A stretch of 6,195 nt of DNA from Phycisphaerae bacterium (GTDB lineage: Bacteria; Planctomycetota; Phycisphaerae; Sedimentisphaerales; SG8-4): positions 1-6,195 of the forward strand of contig JAUVYQ010000147.1 of assembly GCA_030603035.1 (NCBI GenBank), in the 5' to 3' direction. Numbering within the stretch: the stretch's first letter is position 1; every line of letters begins with the position of its first letter. The notes beneath the pieces were generated by a model that was not told the origin of the DNA, made no database searches, and saw nothing but the letters and a program-made list of their open reading frames with translations. Shown here in pieces: positions 1-5,638 of the stretch. The translations under genes were made by a program, and so were the position numbers.

Positions 1-45
1 TATAGTCTGGAAAATTAATCGTTTCGGGCGGTGTTTTTTTCGGTT

Positions 46-74
46 TTGATGAAATGTTTCGTATGCTTTAAAAT
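46..74 (+). promoter_or_regulatory. Candidate sigma-70-type promoter for the first pseudopilin gene
   Basis: TTGATG (46-51) and TAAAAT (69-74) are separated by 17 bases, matching the -35/-10 consensus at 4/6 and 5/6 positions. This would give a leader of about 145 bases before the start at 227. The rest of 1-226 holds no credible gene: the open frames here are short, lack ribosome binding sites and match nothing I recognise. The call rests on sequence resemblance only. Confidence 0.35.
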
Positions 75-226
75 GAGCATTGAGAAGTATCGAACAATGT
101 TTTTCCCGGTCGTAAATATTTGGAGGATCCCCAACAGACAAAGATTGCAGATGTGGTTAAGCAGTGTATCGATTGGGTCGATGCAATGATTGCGAGGAAA
201 TGTATCTTGATGAAAAGGAGCAAAAA

Positions 227-685
227 ATGAGGGCACAAAACGGTTTTACATTAGTAGAGATTCTGATTGTAGTTGTGATTCTTGGCATACTGGCAGCTAT
301 CGTAATTCCACAGTTTTCGGAAGCCAGCACTGAAGCCAAGCAGTCAAGTTTGATGTGTGATCTTCAAACGATGCGCTCGCAGATTGAGCTGTATAAGATT
401 CAGCACAACGATATTCCACCAAGCCTCGCCAACTTTGTGGATCAGATGACAAAGCAGAGCGACATTGACGGTACAGTACCGCCTGCGGCCGGCTTGCCGG
501 TGTATGGTCCATATATTCAGCAGATTCCGATCAATCAGTTCAACGATGACGATGCTGTGGTGACTGGCCCGCCGACTGGCACTGACCGCGGCGGCTGGGC
601 ATATGACGAAAACACCGGCGCAATCCATGCTGAAGATAGCTACGATGGGGATGGTGTTCCAGGCCCGGATCATATAGACCTCTGA
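227..685 (+). CDS. Type II secretion GspG-like major pseudopilin
   Basis: This is a 152-residue prepilin-like protein. The N-terminus reads MRAQNG then FTLVE, so prepilin peptidase would cut after Gly6, leaving methylatable Phe7 with the conserved Glu at +5 (residue 11). Residues 7-30 form the hydrophobic helix shared by type IV pilins and pseudopilins, which sits in the inner membrane and drives assembly. The Asp-rich, Gly-rich C-terminus (GGWAYDENTGAI followed by several Asp) resembles the calcium-binding end of GspG proteins, and the length fits that family. ATG 227 is chosen because AAGGAG (215-220) lies six bases upstream and the start gives a normal short leader. The in-frame ATGs at 164 and 200 would add an unusual charged extension. 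A second pseudopilin follows, but no ATPase, secretin or peptidase gene is visible. Which export or pilus system it serves is inference. Confidence 0.9.
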   Translation: MRAQNGFTLVEILIVVVILGILAAIVIPQFSEASTEAKQSSLMCDLQTMRSQIELYKIQHNDIPPSLANFVDQMTKQSDIDGTVPPAAGLPVYGPYIQQIPINQFNDDDAVVTGPPTGTDRGGWAYDENTGAIHAEDSYDGDGVPGPDHIDL

Positions 686-725
686 TACAGGCAATCAAAT
701 ATCAGAGGAGCGCTTTTAGTTTTTG
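679..725 (+). terminator. Terminator-like hairpin over the stop codon of the first pseudopilin
   Basis: CCTCTGATA (679-687) pairs perfectly with TATCAGAGG (700-708) around a 12-base loop. The TGA stop (683-685) lies inside the left arm. T-rich sequence follows, in two runs at 714-717 and 720-724, but it starts five bases after the stem and the stem is not very GC-rich. The hairpin may therefore terminate only partly, or protect the 3' end of a processed transcript so that the two pseudopilins are made in different amounts. Confidence 0.45.
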
Positions 726-728
726 CCC

Positions 729-790
729 GTGACATTGGGACTTCGAGTCTATAACGGGGGTTTTAATCTCCGGACGAGAAGTCCCAATTG
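729..790 (+). repeat. Conserved stem-loop element, copy 1
   Basis: An 11-bp perfect outer stem pairs 734-744 with 778-788 and encloses a 33-base loop (745-777). The loop begins GAGTCT and ends TCTCCGGACGA. Inside it GTCT (747-750) can pair with GGAC (772-775), with the GA steps at 745-746 and 776-777 facing each other as a possible tandem G-A internal loop. The element sits between the two pseudopilin genes and ends just upstream of the ribosome binding site of the gene at 812. Copy 2 (2995-3051) keeps the loop and the GTGACATTG prefix but has a different, still paired, stem. I do not recognise the family. A leader RNA or cis-regulatory element is inferred. Confidence 0.6.
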
Positions 791-811
791 TCCATCTGAA
801 AGGGTAGTGAC

Positions 812-1324
812 ATGAAGAGAGTTAGGATGATGGTGATGTTTGGAGGTTTTACAATTGTAGAAATGCTTATTGCCCTGGCGATAACAAGTATGCTGATGGT
901 CACCATGGGATTTGCCTTTAAAGCCGCCTCTATGAATTACAGGGTGAACGAAGATATATTCAAGGCTTACAACAGCGCACGGCAGGCCCTGATTCGAATA
1001 ACAACACAGATTCGAACAGCAGAGGCGGCCGATCCAGAGTCACCGGACAACGAATGCTCTTTGATCACTGCTGAGCGAGAAGATATCACATATCGCTACG
1101 ACAATTCAGACAAAAAACTCTATCTGATTACGAATGACGATCTGACCGATCCTGATTATGTGCTCTGCGATAATGTTTCTGCAATGACCTTCGAGAAGGT
1201 GACGTTTCTTGAAGATGCACAGGCAAAGGTCAGAAGCTTTAATGTCTCAATGACGGTAGAACGCGGTGGTGCAAAGCCAACTATTTCGGCAGCTGCGGTT
1301 ATCAGAAGAAATTTGAGAAGGTAA
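812..1324 (+). CDS. Prepilin-type minor pseudopilin (GspJ/PilW-like)
   Basis: This is a 170-residue protein with a class III (prepilin) signal. A basic leader ends at GG and is followed by FTIVEML, so cleavage is expected after Gly12, leaving Phe13 with the conserved Glu at +5 (residue 17). Residues 13-36 form the hydrophobic inner-membrane helix. The rest is a soluble domain with one Cys pair (residues 90 and 118, approximate) that could form a disulfide. Length and layout suit minor pseudopilins such as GspJ or PilW, but I cannot separate these by eye. The start at 812 is preceded by GAAAGGG at 798-804. The start codon lies in the string GTGACATG, which also holds the start of the gene at 1605. 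The gene follows the GspG-like gene by 126 bases that contain a hairpin and the conserved stem-loop, so the two may be uncoupled or differentially expressed. Confidence 0.8.
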   Translation: MKRVRMMVMFGGFTIVEMLIALAITSMLMVTMGFAFKAASMNYRVNEDIFKAYNSARQALIRITTQIRTAEAADPESPDNECSLITAEREDITYRYDNSDKKLYLITNDDLTDPDYVLCDNVSAMTFEKVTFLEDAQAKVRSFNVSMTVERGGAKPTISAAAVIRRNLRR

Positions 1325-1331
1325 AGTCACG

Positions 1332-1407
1332 GTGTGGCAGTGAGGGAACGCCACCTGGTGAAAAGAAATTGCCCTGGTAAAGTCGATTTACACCACGCCA
1401 CACGTGG
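1332..1407. other. Hairpin-rich intergenic segment after the second pseudopilin
   Basis: GTGTGGC (1332-1338) is perfectly complementary to GCCACAC (1397-1403). Between them, TGGTAAA (1375-1381) pairs with TTTAC-A-CCA (1387-1395) with one bulged A, and GGG (1344-1346) could pair with CCC (1372-1374). Alternative hairpins compete: GTGGC (1334-1338) with GCCAC (1350-1354), and CCACG (1393-1397) with CGTGG (1403-1407). No T run follows, so this is not a standard intrinsic terminator. It could be a 3' end structure of the upstream transcript. Nothing else is visible in 1325-1497. Confidence 0.3.
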
Positions 1408-1497
1408 CGCTGGTCCTCGCTGAGCTCAAATGTCACTTCCTAGATTACGGCTCAATAATGCGGTTTTTCCGGCGATCCCTGGATGTCGATTTTTGTA

Positions 1498-1526
1498 TTG
1501 ATTTTTGGGTGGCGTTGTGGTATGTT
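1498..1526 (+). promoter_or_regulatory. Candidate sigma-70-type promoter for the PEP-CTERM gene
   Basis: TTGATT (1498-1503) and TATGTT (1521-1526) are spaced by 17 bases. The predicted leader of about 70 bases contains a small hairpin, CGGTTC/GAGCCG (1540-1555, loop GTTC), before the ribosome binding site. The match is to consensus only. Confidence 0.4.
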
Positions 1527-1604
1527 GTTAGGGTAGTGTCGGTTCGTTCGAGCCGGTTAGATGATGAAAAGGGTCAACAGTTCAAATATGAGAGGAGGCG
1601 TGAC

Positions 1605-2465
1605 ATGAGAAGAAAGTCAATTCTTGTGATGGGGGTTGTGTTCGGTTCAGTGATATTCGGCGGTGCTCAGCCAAAGGCAGAAGCAACAATTACCTTTGAC
1701 GATGGCGGAGTACATAACATCAACTACGAAATCAATGACTATGTGGTGGTGGATTACTATAGGCCGGGGATGAGGACCACAATCAACTGGCTCGATGGTG
1801 GGATTCTTCCCTATCCTAAACGTTTGGACGGGTTTGAAGACAGCGTAATAAATATGTCAGGCGGGTTGATAGGTGGAGTCTTGCGTGGGCATGGCAGAAG
1901 TGAGGTAAACGTTAGCGGCGGGTTCATAGGCGACTGTTTGAAGGGTTCGGATTGGAGCAAGGTAAATATGTCAGGCGGGACGATAGGAGAAGATTTGCGT
2001 GCCTACCGCGAAAGCCAGGTGAGCCTTTCTGGGGGGTGGGTAGGAGGATATTTGCGTGCAACAGGCATCAGCCAGGTAAAAATGTCTGGCGGGTCAATAG
2101 GACATAGTTTATCTACCAGGCAGAACAGCCAGGTGACACTGTCCGGTGGGTCGATAGGTTCTGGTTTGTTAATTTACGACGCCAGCATCATAACGATCAT
2201 CGGTTCGGATTTTGCCGTTGATGGCGAGCCTTTTGGTTACGGCGAACTTACAAGCGTTGACTACGATTACCTTGGAGATCAAAAGCGCCTCACAGGTATA
2301 TTGGCAAACGGAGATTTGCTTGAAATTAACTCTCTGATCCTCAGCGAAAGTGCAAAGATTGTGCTTGCACCAATACCCGCGCCCGGGGCCATGCTGCTCT
2401 GCGGTATCGGCGTTGGTTTTGTCGGTTGGCTGCGGAGAATGGATATCAGAAAACAGTCATGGTGA
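1605..2465 (+). CDS. Secreted PEP-CTERM-type protein with six 19-residue repeats
   Basis: This is a 286-residue exported protein. Residues 1-27 are a signal peptide: MRRKS, a hydrophobic core, then AEA before Thr28. Residues 82-195 hold six repeats with SGG at 85, 104, 123, 142, 161 and 180, exactly 19 residues apart. The C-terminus is a PEP-CTERM-type sorting tail: P-A-P at 258-260, a hydrophobic segment (261-276) and Arg277-Arg278. In this family an exosortase is thought to remove the tail and pass the protein to the envelope or surface. The gene is often dispersed, and none is seen here. The start at 1605 has a strong AGGAGG upstream. An open frame continues back to 1404 but lacks a signal peptide and would bury the real one. 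The last 20 bases overlap the 3' end of the convergent gene at 2446-2889. The biological role is unknown; a surface or matrix protein is inferred. Confidence 0.85.
   Translation: MRRKSILVMGVVFGSVIFGGAQPKAEATITFDDGGVHNINYEINDYVVVDYYRPGMRTTINWLDGGILPYPKRLDGFEDSVINMSGGLIGGVLRGHGRSEVNVSGGFIGDCLKGSDWSKVNMSGGTIGEDLRAYRESQVSLSGGWVGGYLRATGISQVKMSGGSIGHSLSTRQNSQVTLSGGSIGSGLLIYDASIITIIGSDFAVDGEPFGYGELTSVDYDYLGDQKRLTGILANGDLLEINSLILSESAKIVLAPIPAPGAMLLCGIGVGFVGWLRRMDIRKQSW
1848..2189 (+). repeat. Six in-frame 57-base repeats encoding the SGG units
   Basis: Each unit encodes roughly V-x-M-S-G-G-x-I-G-x-x-L-R followed by variable residues and S-x-V. The DNA keeps cores such as AATATGTCAGGCGGG and GGTGGGTCGATAGG. 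Spacing is exactly 57 bases, with no insertions between units. A seventh, degenerate unit (ITIIGSDF) follows at residues 196-203. The regular short period with Gly and small residues at fixed places suggests a beta-solenoid with one repeat per turn. That fold is inference. Confidence 0.8.
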
Positions 2466-2889
2466 GGAATCGCCACTGGGTGAACAGCCAGAGGCTCACC
2501 ATAAGCAGGGCAACGAAAAGGACAGTGAGGACAATGGCGTAGGTCTGCCAGATGGCCTTTGCTTTTGACCTGGCCTGGAGCATACCGAAACGGATCCAAT
2601 CAGCTTGTGTAAAAGAGACAAGCTGAGTGTCAATGTTTGCCGAGACATGTCGCGTGTCCCGGGCAGATGGTTTGAGGGGCTTATCGATGATCATAGTACG
2701 GCCATGCTGCTTGGTCGCATCGAGACGGCCGCCTTTGACGTACCGATTGACAGTTCGGCGCGAGACGCTGTGACGCGCTGCGTATTCATCGATGGGCAGG
2801 AGGAGCTCAGGCTCGCCGGTTAGGACGGTATCGGATTCAATGGCCTGGCTGTCTGGTCTGTCAGGTTGTGTGGAGAGGTTCTGGATCAT
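2446..2889 (-). CDS. Helix-turn-helix protein with C-terminal membrane anchor
   Basis: This is a 147-residue protein. Residues 31-70 (LPIDEYAARHSVSRRTVNRY, then YVKGGRLDATKQHGRTMI) have the pattern of excisionase/MerR-like winged helix DNA-binding domains: a recognition helix around SRRTVNRYV, then the GRLDATK turn. A linker (71-115) follows, then one strongly hydrophobic segment at 117-137 and a ten-residue tail. The expected topology is tail-anchored with the DNA-binding domain in the cytoplasm. ATG 2889 is used, but no good ribosome binding site precedes it. The gene points away from the palindrome-rich region and initiator gene, and converges on the PEP-CTERM gene with a 20-base overlap. 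A membrane-tethered regulator or DNA anchor is the likely kind of role. The target is unknown. Confidence 0.7.
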   Translation of the reverse strand: MIQNLSTQPDRPDSQAIESDTVLTGEPELLLPIDEYAARHSVSRRTVNRYVKGGRLDATKQHGRTMIIDKPLKPSARDTRHVSANIDTQLVSFTQADWIRFGMLQARSKAKAIWQTYAIVLTVLFVALLMVSLWLFTQWRFLTMTVF

Positions 2890-2959
2890 AGATCGGTTAT
2901 CGGCTGATGGGGATGGATTTCTTGAATGTAGTTGACCTGAAAAGGTCCGTTTACATCGG

Positions 2960-2973
2960 CGTTGATATCAACG
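2960..2973. promoter_or_regulatory. 14-bp perfect palindrome upstream of the HTH-anchor gene
   Basis: CGTTGATATCAACG is self-complementary over all 14 bases and lies about 70 bases upstream of the minus-strand start at 2889. Its size and position suit the operator of a dimeric regulator, possibly the HTH protein itself. No confident promoter is seen beside it. Confidence 0.35.
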
Positions 2974-2994
2974 GATCGCTTTAAATCGAATAGG

Positions 2995-3051
2995 GTGACA
3001 TTGCGACTATGAGTCTGGAACGCGGTTTTTAGTCTCCGGACGAATGGTCGC
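2995..3051 (+). repeat. Conserved stem-loop element, copy 2
   Basis: An 8-bp outer stem pairs 3003-3010 with 3044-3051, including one T-G wobble. It encloses a 33-base loop (3011-3043), identical to copy 1 at 28 of 33 positions and of the same length. Inside, GTCTGGA (3013-3019) pairs with TCCGGAC (3035-3041). The GA steps at 3011-3012 and 3042-3043 lie between the two stems. The + strand is favoured as the active strand because the wobbles would be A-C mismatches on the other strand. Downstream on + lie the palindrome-rich stretch and the initiator gene at 3423. On - it would fall upstream of the HTH-anchor gene. Confidence 0.6.
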
Positions 3052-3198
3052 TTTTGTTTGGGGATTAATAAGTAAAGTACGGCCATCTATGTTTGTGATC
3101 TGACTTACTGAGAGAGAACACACCTTAATACAATCTGACCATTGAATAAGGAATGCATAGACGGCCGTGTGTGTATCATAGCAGAAACGGTGCGGTTT

Positions 3199-3407
3199 GT
3201 CAAGGGCGTGCTGCGGGTCCCGGGCCGGTCAAGAATAGACTTGACTCAAGCCGGCGGGGTTGTTATTCCGATAACATTGAGAAGGAAGTCGCTTGGCAGA
3301 AGGCCCCGGCAGTTAGATGCCGAGGCCCGATGATATGCGCTAAGCATTAATAATATCATCGGCAATTCGAGCGAATCTGTCAAGCCTTTTATGAAATATT
3401 TTTCATA
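3199..3407. other. Origin-like region: palindromes and GTCAAG repeats
   Basis: This stretch upstream of the initiator gene has no credible gene. GTCAAG occurs at 3199, 3228 and 3379, and inverted as CTTGAC at 3240. The 3228 and 3240 copies form an inverted repeat. Further inverted repeats are TGTTAT/ATAACA (3261-3276, perfect), GGCCCCGGCA/TGCCGAGGCC (3302-3327, one mismatch), CCGATGATAT/ATATCATCGG (3327-3362, perfect 10 bp) and TATGAAA/TTTCATA (3390-3407, perfect). The 3' part is AT-rich. Repeats plus an AT-rich stretch next to an initiator gene are typical of plasmid-type origins. No DnaA box of the usual kind was found. Some repeats may instead be operators for the initiator gene. Confidence 0.4.
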
Positions 3408-3422
3408 TATGAGGGTGCAAGG

Positions 3423-4595
3423 ATGCACGGCTCAGCAAGGCAAAAGGCAGATATTGACAGCAAACCCGAAATAATCGGGGCCTTACCTGGTGCGGAGAGG
3501 GTCACAAGAAAATCTCCGGAGTCGCCACCATTTTGGAAGCTGCCCTGGTCGGTTGCTGCGATTTGTGATTTGAGCTCAGGGCCGAAGATACTGTTTGCAA
3601 AGATGTGGCACGATGCTTTCGATAGTACTTGTTGTTGGGTCGGAATACGTTTACACGCGGATAGCCTGGGAGTGGACAGGGGGACGATTCGCAGATGGGT
3701 GAGGGAACTGGAGCGCTGGGGTTTGATTTGGGTGGAGCGTGAGTGGGGGTGCTGCGCTTACCATCTGAATACGGATTTTATGGTCGGGAAAACCATACCT
3801 TTGCTTGTGGAGACAATGAAGCGCAGGGACATTGGATGGGGGTATAAGCTGCTGCTGTGCTGCCTGTCATACAGGCAGGGAGAGAACGATTTCTGCTGGC
3901 CAAAGCAGAAAGTTTTAGCTGAGGAGCTGGGTTTGTCGATGAGAACGATACAGAGGCTTTTGGCCGGCATCAAGGCTAAAGGTGAGGTGCAAATAAGGCC
4001 TCGAAGGTATAACCGCAGAGGCGGGAATAAGTACGCCCTGACGTGCGGAGCGGTGCTTGGAGGCAGGGTTTTTGGCAGAAATTCTCATACGACAAAATCA
4101 CCCCCCTTATATAAAAAACGGATTGCTAAGAGTTATTTTAAAGCCCTTCGGGCAAAATTTCCCCCTGGGGATTTATCTGCAAGCAGTTCGAAGGATTGGT
4201 TCGGACCGGAGGCGGTGTATATCAGGCTGGTCAACATCGGAGTCCACGAAAAAGTAGCACGGCCATTGGCGTTTGACCAAAAACATCCGTTCGGGAGTGT
4301 TGTCCAGGCGATACACAATGCGCTGATACTGCGCGCTGTGGTTTGGAAGCGGTTTGAAGATGCGGGGCTGCCGCGGCCGAAGTTCAACGTGGCTGGATAT
4401 GTTGTCAATGCACTGAACGGAGCACGCAGGGAGGGCAAGACTATCGGGACGACTAAGATATTCAGGCAGGCGGCCGCGATGTCACGGGTGATTAAGATGG
4501 CAAAGGCCAGGCGGAGGCGGGATGGGCCGCCGAGCAAAGCTGAGATTGCCGACAGGGTGCACAGACAAAAACGTGCGCTAGGGGTGACGGCGTGA
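3423..4595 (+). CDS. Replication-initiator-like protein with two winged helices
   Basis: This is a 390-residue basic protein. Residues 51-105 form a winged helix (PKILFAKMW, then ADSLGVDRGTIRRWVRELERWGLIWVER). Residues 138-195 form a second one of the HTH_36 type (WGYKLLLCCLSYRQ, CWPKQKVLAEELGLSMRTIQ). An arginine-rich stretch follows (192-203). Residues 258-335 look like the C-terminal part of plasmid and phage replication proteins (LVNIGVHEKVARPLAF, then VVQAIHNAL). The tail is strongly basic (KARRRR at 361-366). Two winged helices resemble the layout of theta-type initiators, but the assignment to replication is inference; a transcription regulator is the alternative. GAGGG (3411-3415) sits seven bases before ATG 3423. 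The gene follows the palindrome-rich region, and its stop overlaps the next start as GTGA. Confidence 0.65.
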   Translation: MHGSARQKADIDSKPEIIGALPGAERVTRKSPESPPFWKLPWSVAAICDLSSGPKILFAKMWHDAFDSTCCWVGIRLHADSLGVDRGTIRRWVRELERWGLIWVEREWGCCAYHLNTDFMVGKTIPLLVETMKRRDIGWGYKLLLCCLSYRQGENDFCWPKQKVLAEELGLSMRTIQRLLAGIKAKGEVQIRPRRYNRRGGNKYALTCGAVLGGRVFGRNSHTTKSPPLYKKRIAKSYFKALRAKFPPGDLSASSSKDWFGPEAVYIRLVNIGVHEKVARPLAFDQKHPFGSVVQAIHNALILRAVVWKRFEDAGLPRPKFNVAGYVVNALNGARREGKTIGTTKIFRQAAAMSRVIKMAKARRRRDGPPSKAEIADRVHRQKRALGVTA

Positions 4596-4852
4596 CGAAA
4601 AGAAAATATTATAAGAGGCTTACGAAGAAACAAGCATTGAGAAAGTTGCGCAGGAAGTCGAGGGGATATGAAATTGAGGATGGTGTTGTCTGGTTCTATG
4701 AAGATTACTGTGGAAATTTCAACATTGTGAGTTGTTGTCGGTGTCGGCAGAAATTTCCATACGACTACGATGTCATAGTAAGGCGTCGACCAGAGAGAGG
4801 TATGTATACTGTTCTTTGTCTGCCATGTGCGCGGATATTTGGTTGGGATTGA
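4592..4852 (+). CDS. Small basic protein with a CxxC/CxxC zinc-ribbon-like motif
   Basis: This 86-residue protein is of no family I recognise. It has a very basic N-terminus (residues 2-24 contain about a dozen Lys/Arg), then an acidic and aromatic stretch. Cys48-x-x-Cys51 and Cys76-x-x-Cys79 are spaced as in a zinc ribbon. An additional Cys at 49 and one at 40 are also present. The start is GTG 4592, overlapping the TGA stop of the upstream gene (GTGA), with GGGGTG a few bases before it. This implies translational coupling with the initiator-like protein and therefore a related job, perhaps nucleic acid binding or an accessory role in replication. Zinc binding and function are inferred. Confidence 0.6.
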   Translation: MTKRKYYKRLTKKQALRKLRRKSRGYEIEDGVVWFYEDYCGNFNIVSCCRCRQKFPYDYDVIVRRRPERGMYTVLCLPCARIFGWD

Positions 4853-4979
4853 AGTTTGTGGAAAGAGGTGACATTAAAAAGCAGAGACGGTTTGAGTTTC
4901 GAGAGGCGCACTGTGAAAAAAAAGATGGGGTTTGTTAGGGTTGTTTAGAGGGGAGCGGCCTGGGCGTGTACGCGAATTG

Positions 4980-5014
4980 TTGGCGAAATTTGACGGCTTT
5001 GCTGTAGAATAGCA
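4980..5014 (+). promoter_or_regulatory. Possible promoter and operator for the tandem AbrB-like gene
   Basis: TTGGCG (4980-4985) and TAGAAT (5005-5010) are 19 bases apart, slightly long. Transcription would start at about 5017, next to the ATG at 5018, which has no ribosome binding site, so the mRNA could be leaderless. TGCT (5000-5003) and AGCA (5011-5014) flank the -10 as an inverted repeat that could be an autoregulatory site. The rest of 4853-4979 shows no gene or clear structure. Confidence 0.3.
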
Positions 5015-5017
5015 GTA

Positions 5018-5515
5018 ATGAAGTCAAAGACTTTGACAATACGGCCGCGGATCAAGCCGATGGAGGCGATGCGTCTGGACCGGCTAGCCCCGGGCGCGCT
5101 GTGCGGGCTAAAGAAGCTGGGGTATGGCTGGCCGGTGCGCAAGGTCAGAGAGCGTACTCGAAAAAAAGTAGTGACGCTGCCGGCATATGTAGCCAGAGAG
5201 ATCGGCGCTGTTGCCGGCAATTTTATCGTATGGTGCTGCACGAATGTGCCGGGCATGCTTACGATAGCAGAGGTAGCGGCCGTGTATGAGAGGGACATTG
5301 ACGGCTCACCGATTCTTGGCAGGCAGGTTGCTTATAGTAAGGTGCGAAAAGAGTGTGGCTCGTATGAGATTTCAGTTCCGAAGGAAGTACAGGAAGAGCT
5401 CGGCGATATCATGGGTGAAAATATGAGGTTCGGTCTGACGAACTACCCTGGAATAGTAACGGTCGGCGTGCTAAGGAGCCCGGAGGATCACGCCGGCAGC
5501 CGGCAGGGCGGTTAG
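5018..5515 (+). CDS. Tandem AbrB/SpoVT-like DNA-binding protein
   Basis: This 165-residue protein has two copies of an AbrB-type swapped-hairpin domain. Copy 1 covers about residues 40-86 (VRKV, VVTLP, EIGAVAGN, TNVPG) and copy 2 about 106-151 (YSKV, EISVP, ELGDIMGEN, TNYPG). Matching landmarks lie exactly 66 residues apart, so this is an internal duplication. AbrB domains normally dimerise to bind DNA; here one chain could form the pair by itself. Transition-state regulators and antitoxins use this fold, but no toxin gene is adjacent. Residues 1-39 are a basic leader without a recognised domain. An in-frame TAA directly before ATG 5018 sets the earliest start. No ribosome binding site is visible, and Met15 or Met18 remain possible starts. 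A regulator of the element is inferred. Confidence 0.7.
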   Translation: MKSKTLTIRPRIKPMEAMRLDRLAPGALCGLKKLGYGWPVRKVRERTRKKVVTLPAYVAREIGAVAGNFIVWCCTNVPGMLTIAEVAAVYERDIDGSPILGRQVAYSKVRKECGSYEISVPKEVQEELGDIMGENMRFGLTNYPGIVTVGVLRSPEDHAGSRQGG

Positions 5516-5592
5516 GTGAGTGACATAAGATGTTCCTTGCCCTGTGCTGCACGTTCTCGCATCGATGCTACCAATACAGTGCGTGGTCAAGT

Positions 5593-5622
5593 TTGACACG
5601 GCTAGTTTTAAAGCGCTATGGG
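5593..5622 (+). promoter_or_regulatory. Possible promoter in the convergent intergenic region
   Basis: TTGACA (5593-5598) is a perfect -35 match. TATGGG (5617-5622), 18 bases on, is a weak -10. No + strand gene lies downstream, so if active it would make a small RNA through the hairpin at 5639-5695, antisense to the 3' end of the gene at 5688-5948. The -35 is also the right arm of GTCAA-GT-TTGAC (5586-5597), so it may be an operator or a chance match. Confidence 0.2.
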
Positions 5623-5638
5623 GGTAGTGACATTGTTC

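Noticed and set aside
344..694. Minus-strand open frames opposite the first pseudopilin
   Set aside because: They are shadows of a clearly recognised gene, with no ribosome binding site or domain.
1340..2484. Similar 23-base segments at 1340-1362 and 2462-2484 (19/23 identical)
   Set aside because: The second lies inside the coding end of the minus-strand gene, and a match of this quality is expected about once by chance when comparing all positions of a 6-kb window.
729..3051. Stem-loops as integron attC sites, c-di-GMP (GEMM-I) riboswitches or T-box elements
   Set aside because: No paired core sites of the GTTRRRY type are present. The GEMM-I core sequences are absent. GGAACGCGG only resembles part of the T-box sequence, without the rest of a T-box leader.
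2886..3086. Minus-strand 66-codon frame whose stop overlaps the start of the HTH-anchor gene (ATGA)
   Set aside because: The overlap would suggest coupling, and the downstream ATG lacks a ribosome binding site. However, this frame also lacks one, encodes no recognisable domain, and runs through the conserved stem-loop, which explains its sequence better. It could be revived if homologues are found.
3142..3350. Two overlapping + strand frames in the gene-poor region before the initiator gene
   Set aside because: Both run through several inverted repeats, have no credible ribosome binding site and encode no recognisable domain.
4133..4633. 166-codon minus-strand frame opposite the initiator-like gene
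   Set aside because: It lies fully antisense to a recognised coding region and gives no recognisable protein.
4868..4874. GTGACAT after GAAAGAG as a start site with an ATT codon
   Set aside because: The spacing resembles a start region, but the frame that follows is short and has no ordinary start codon.
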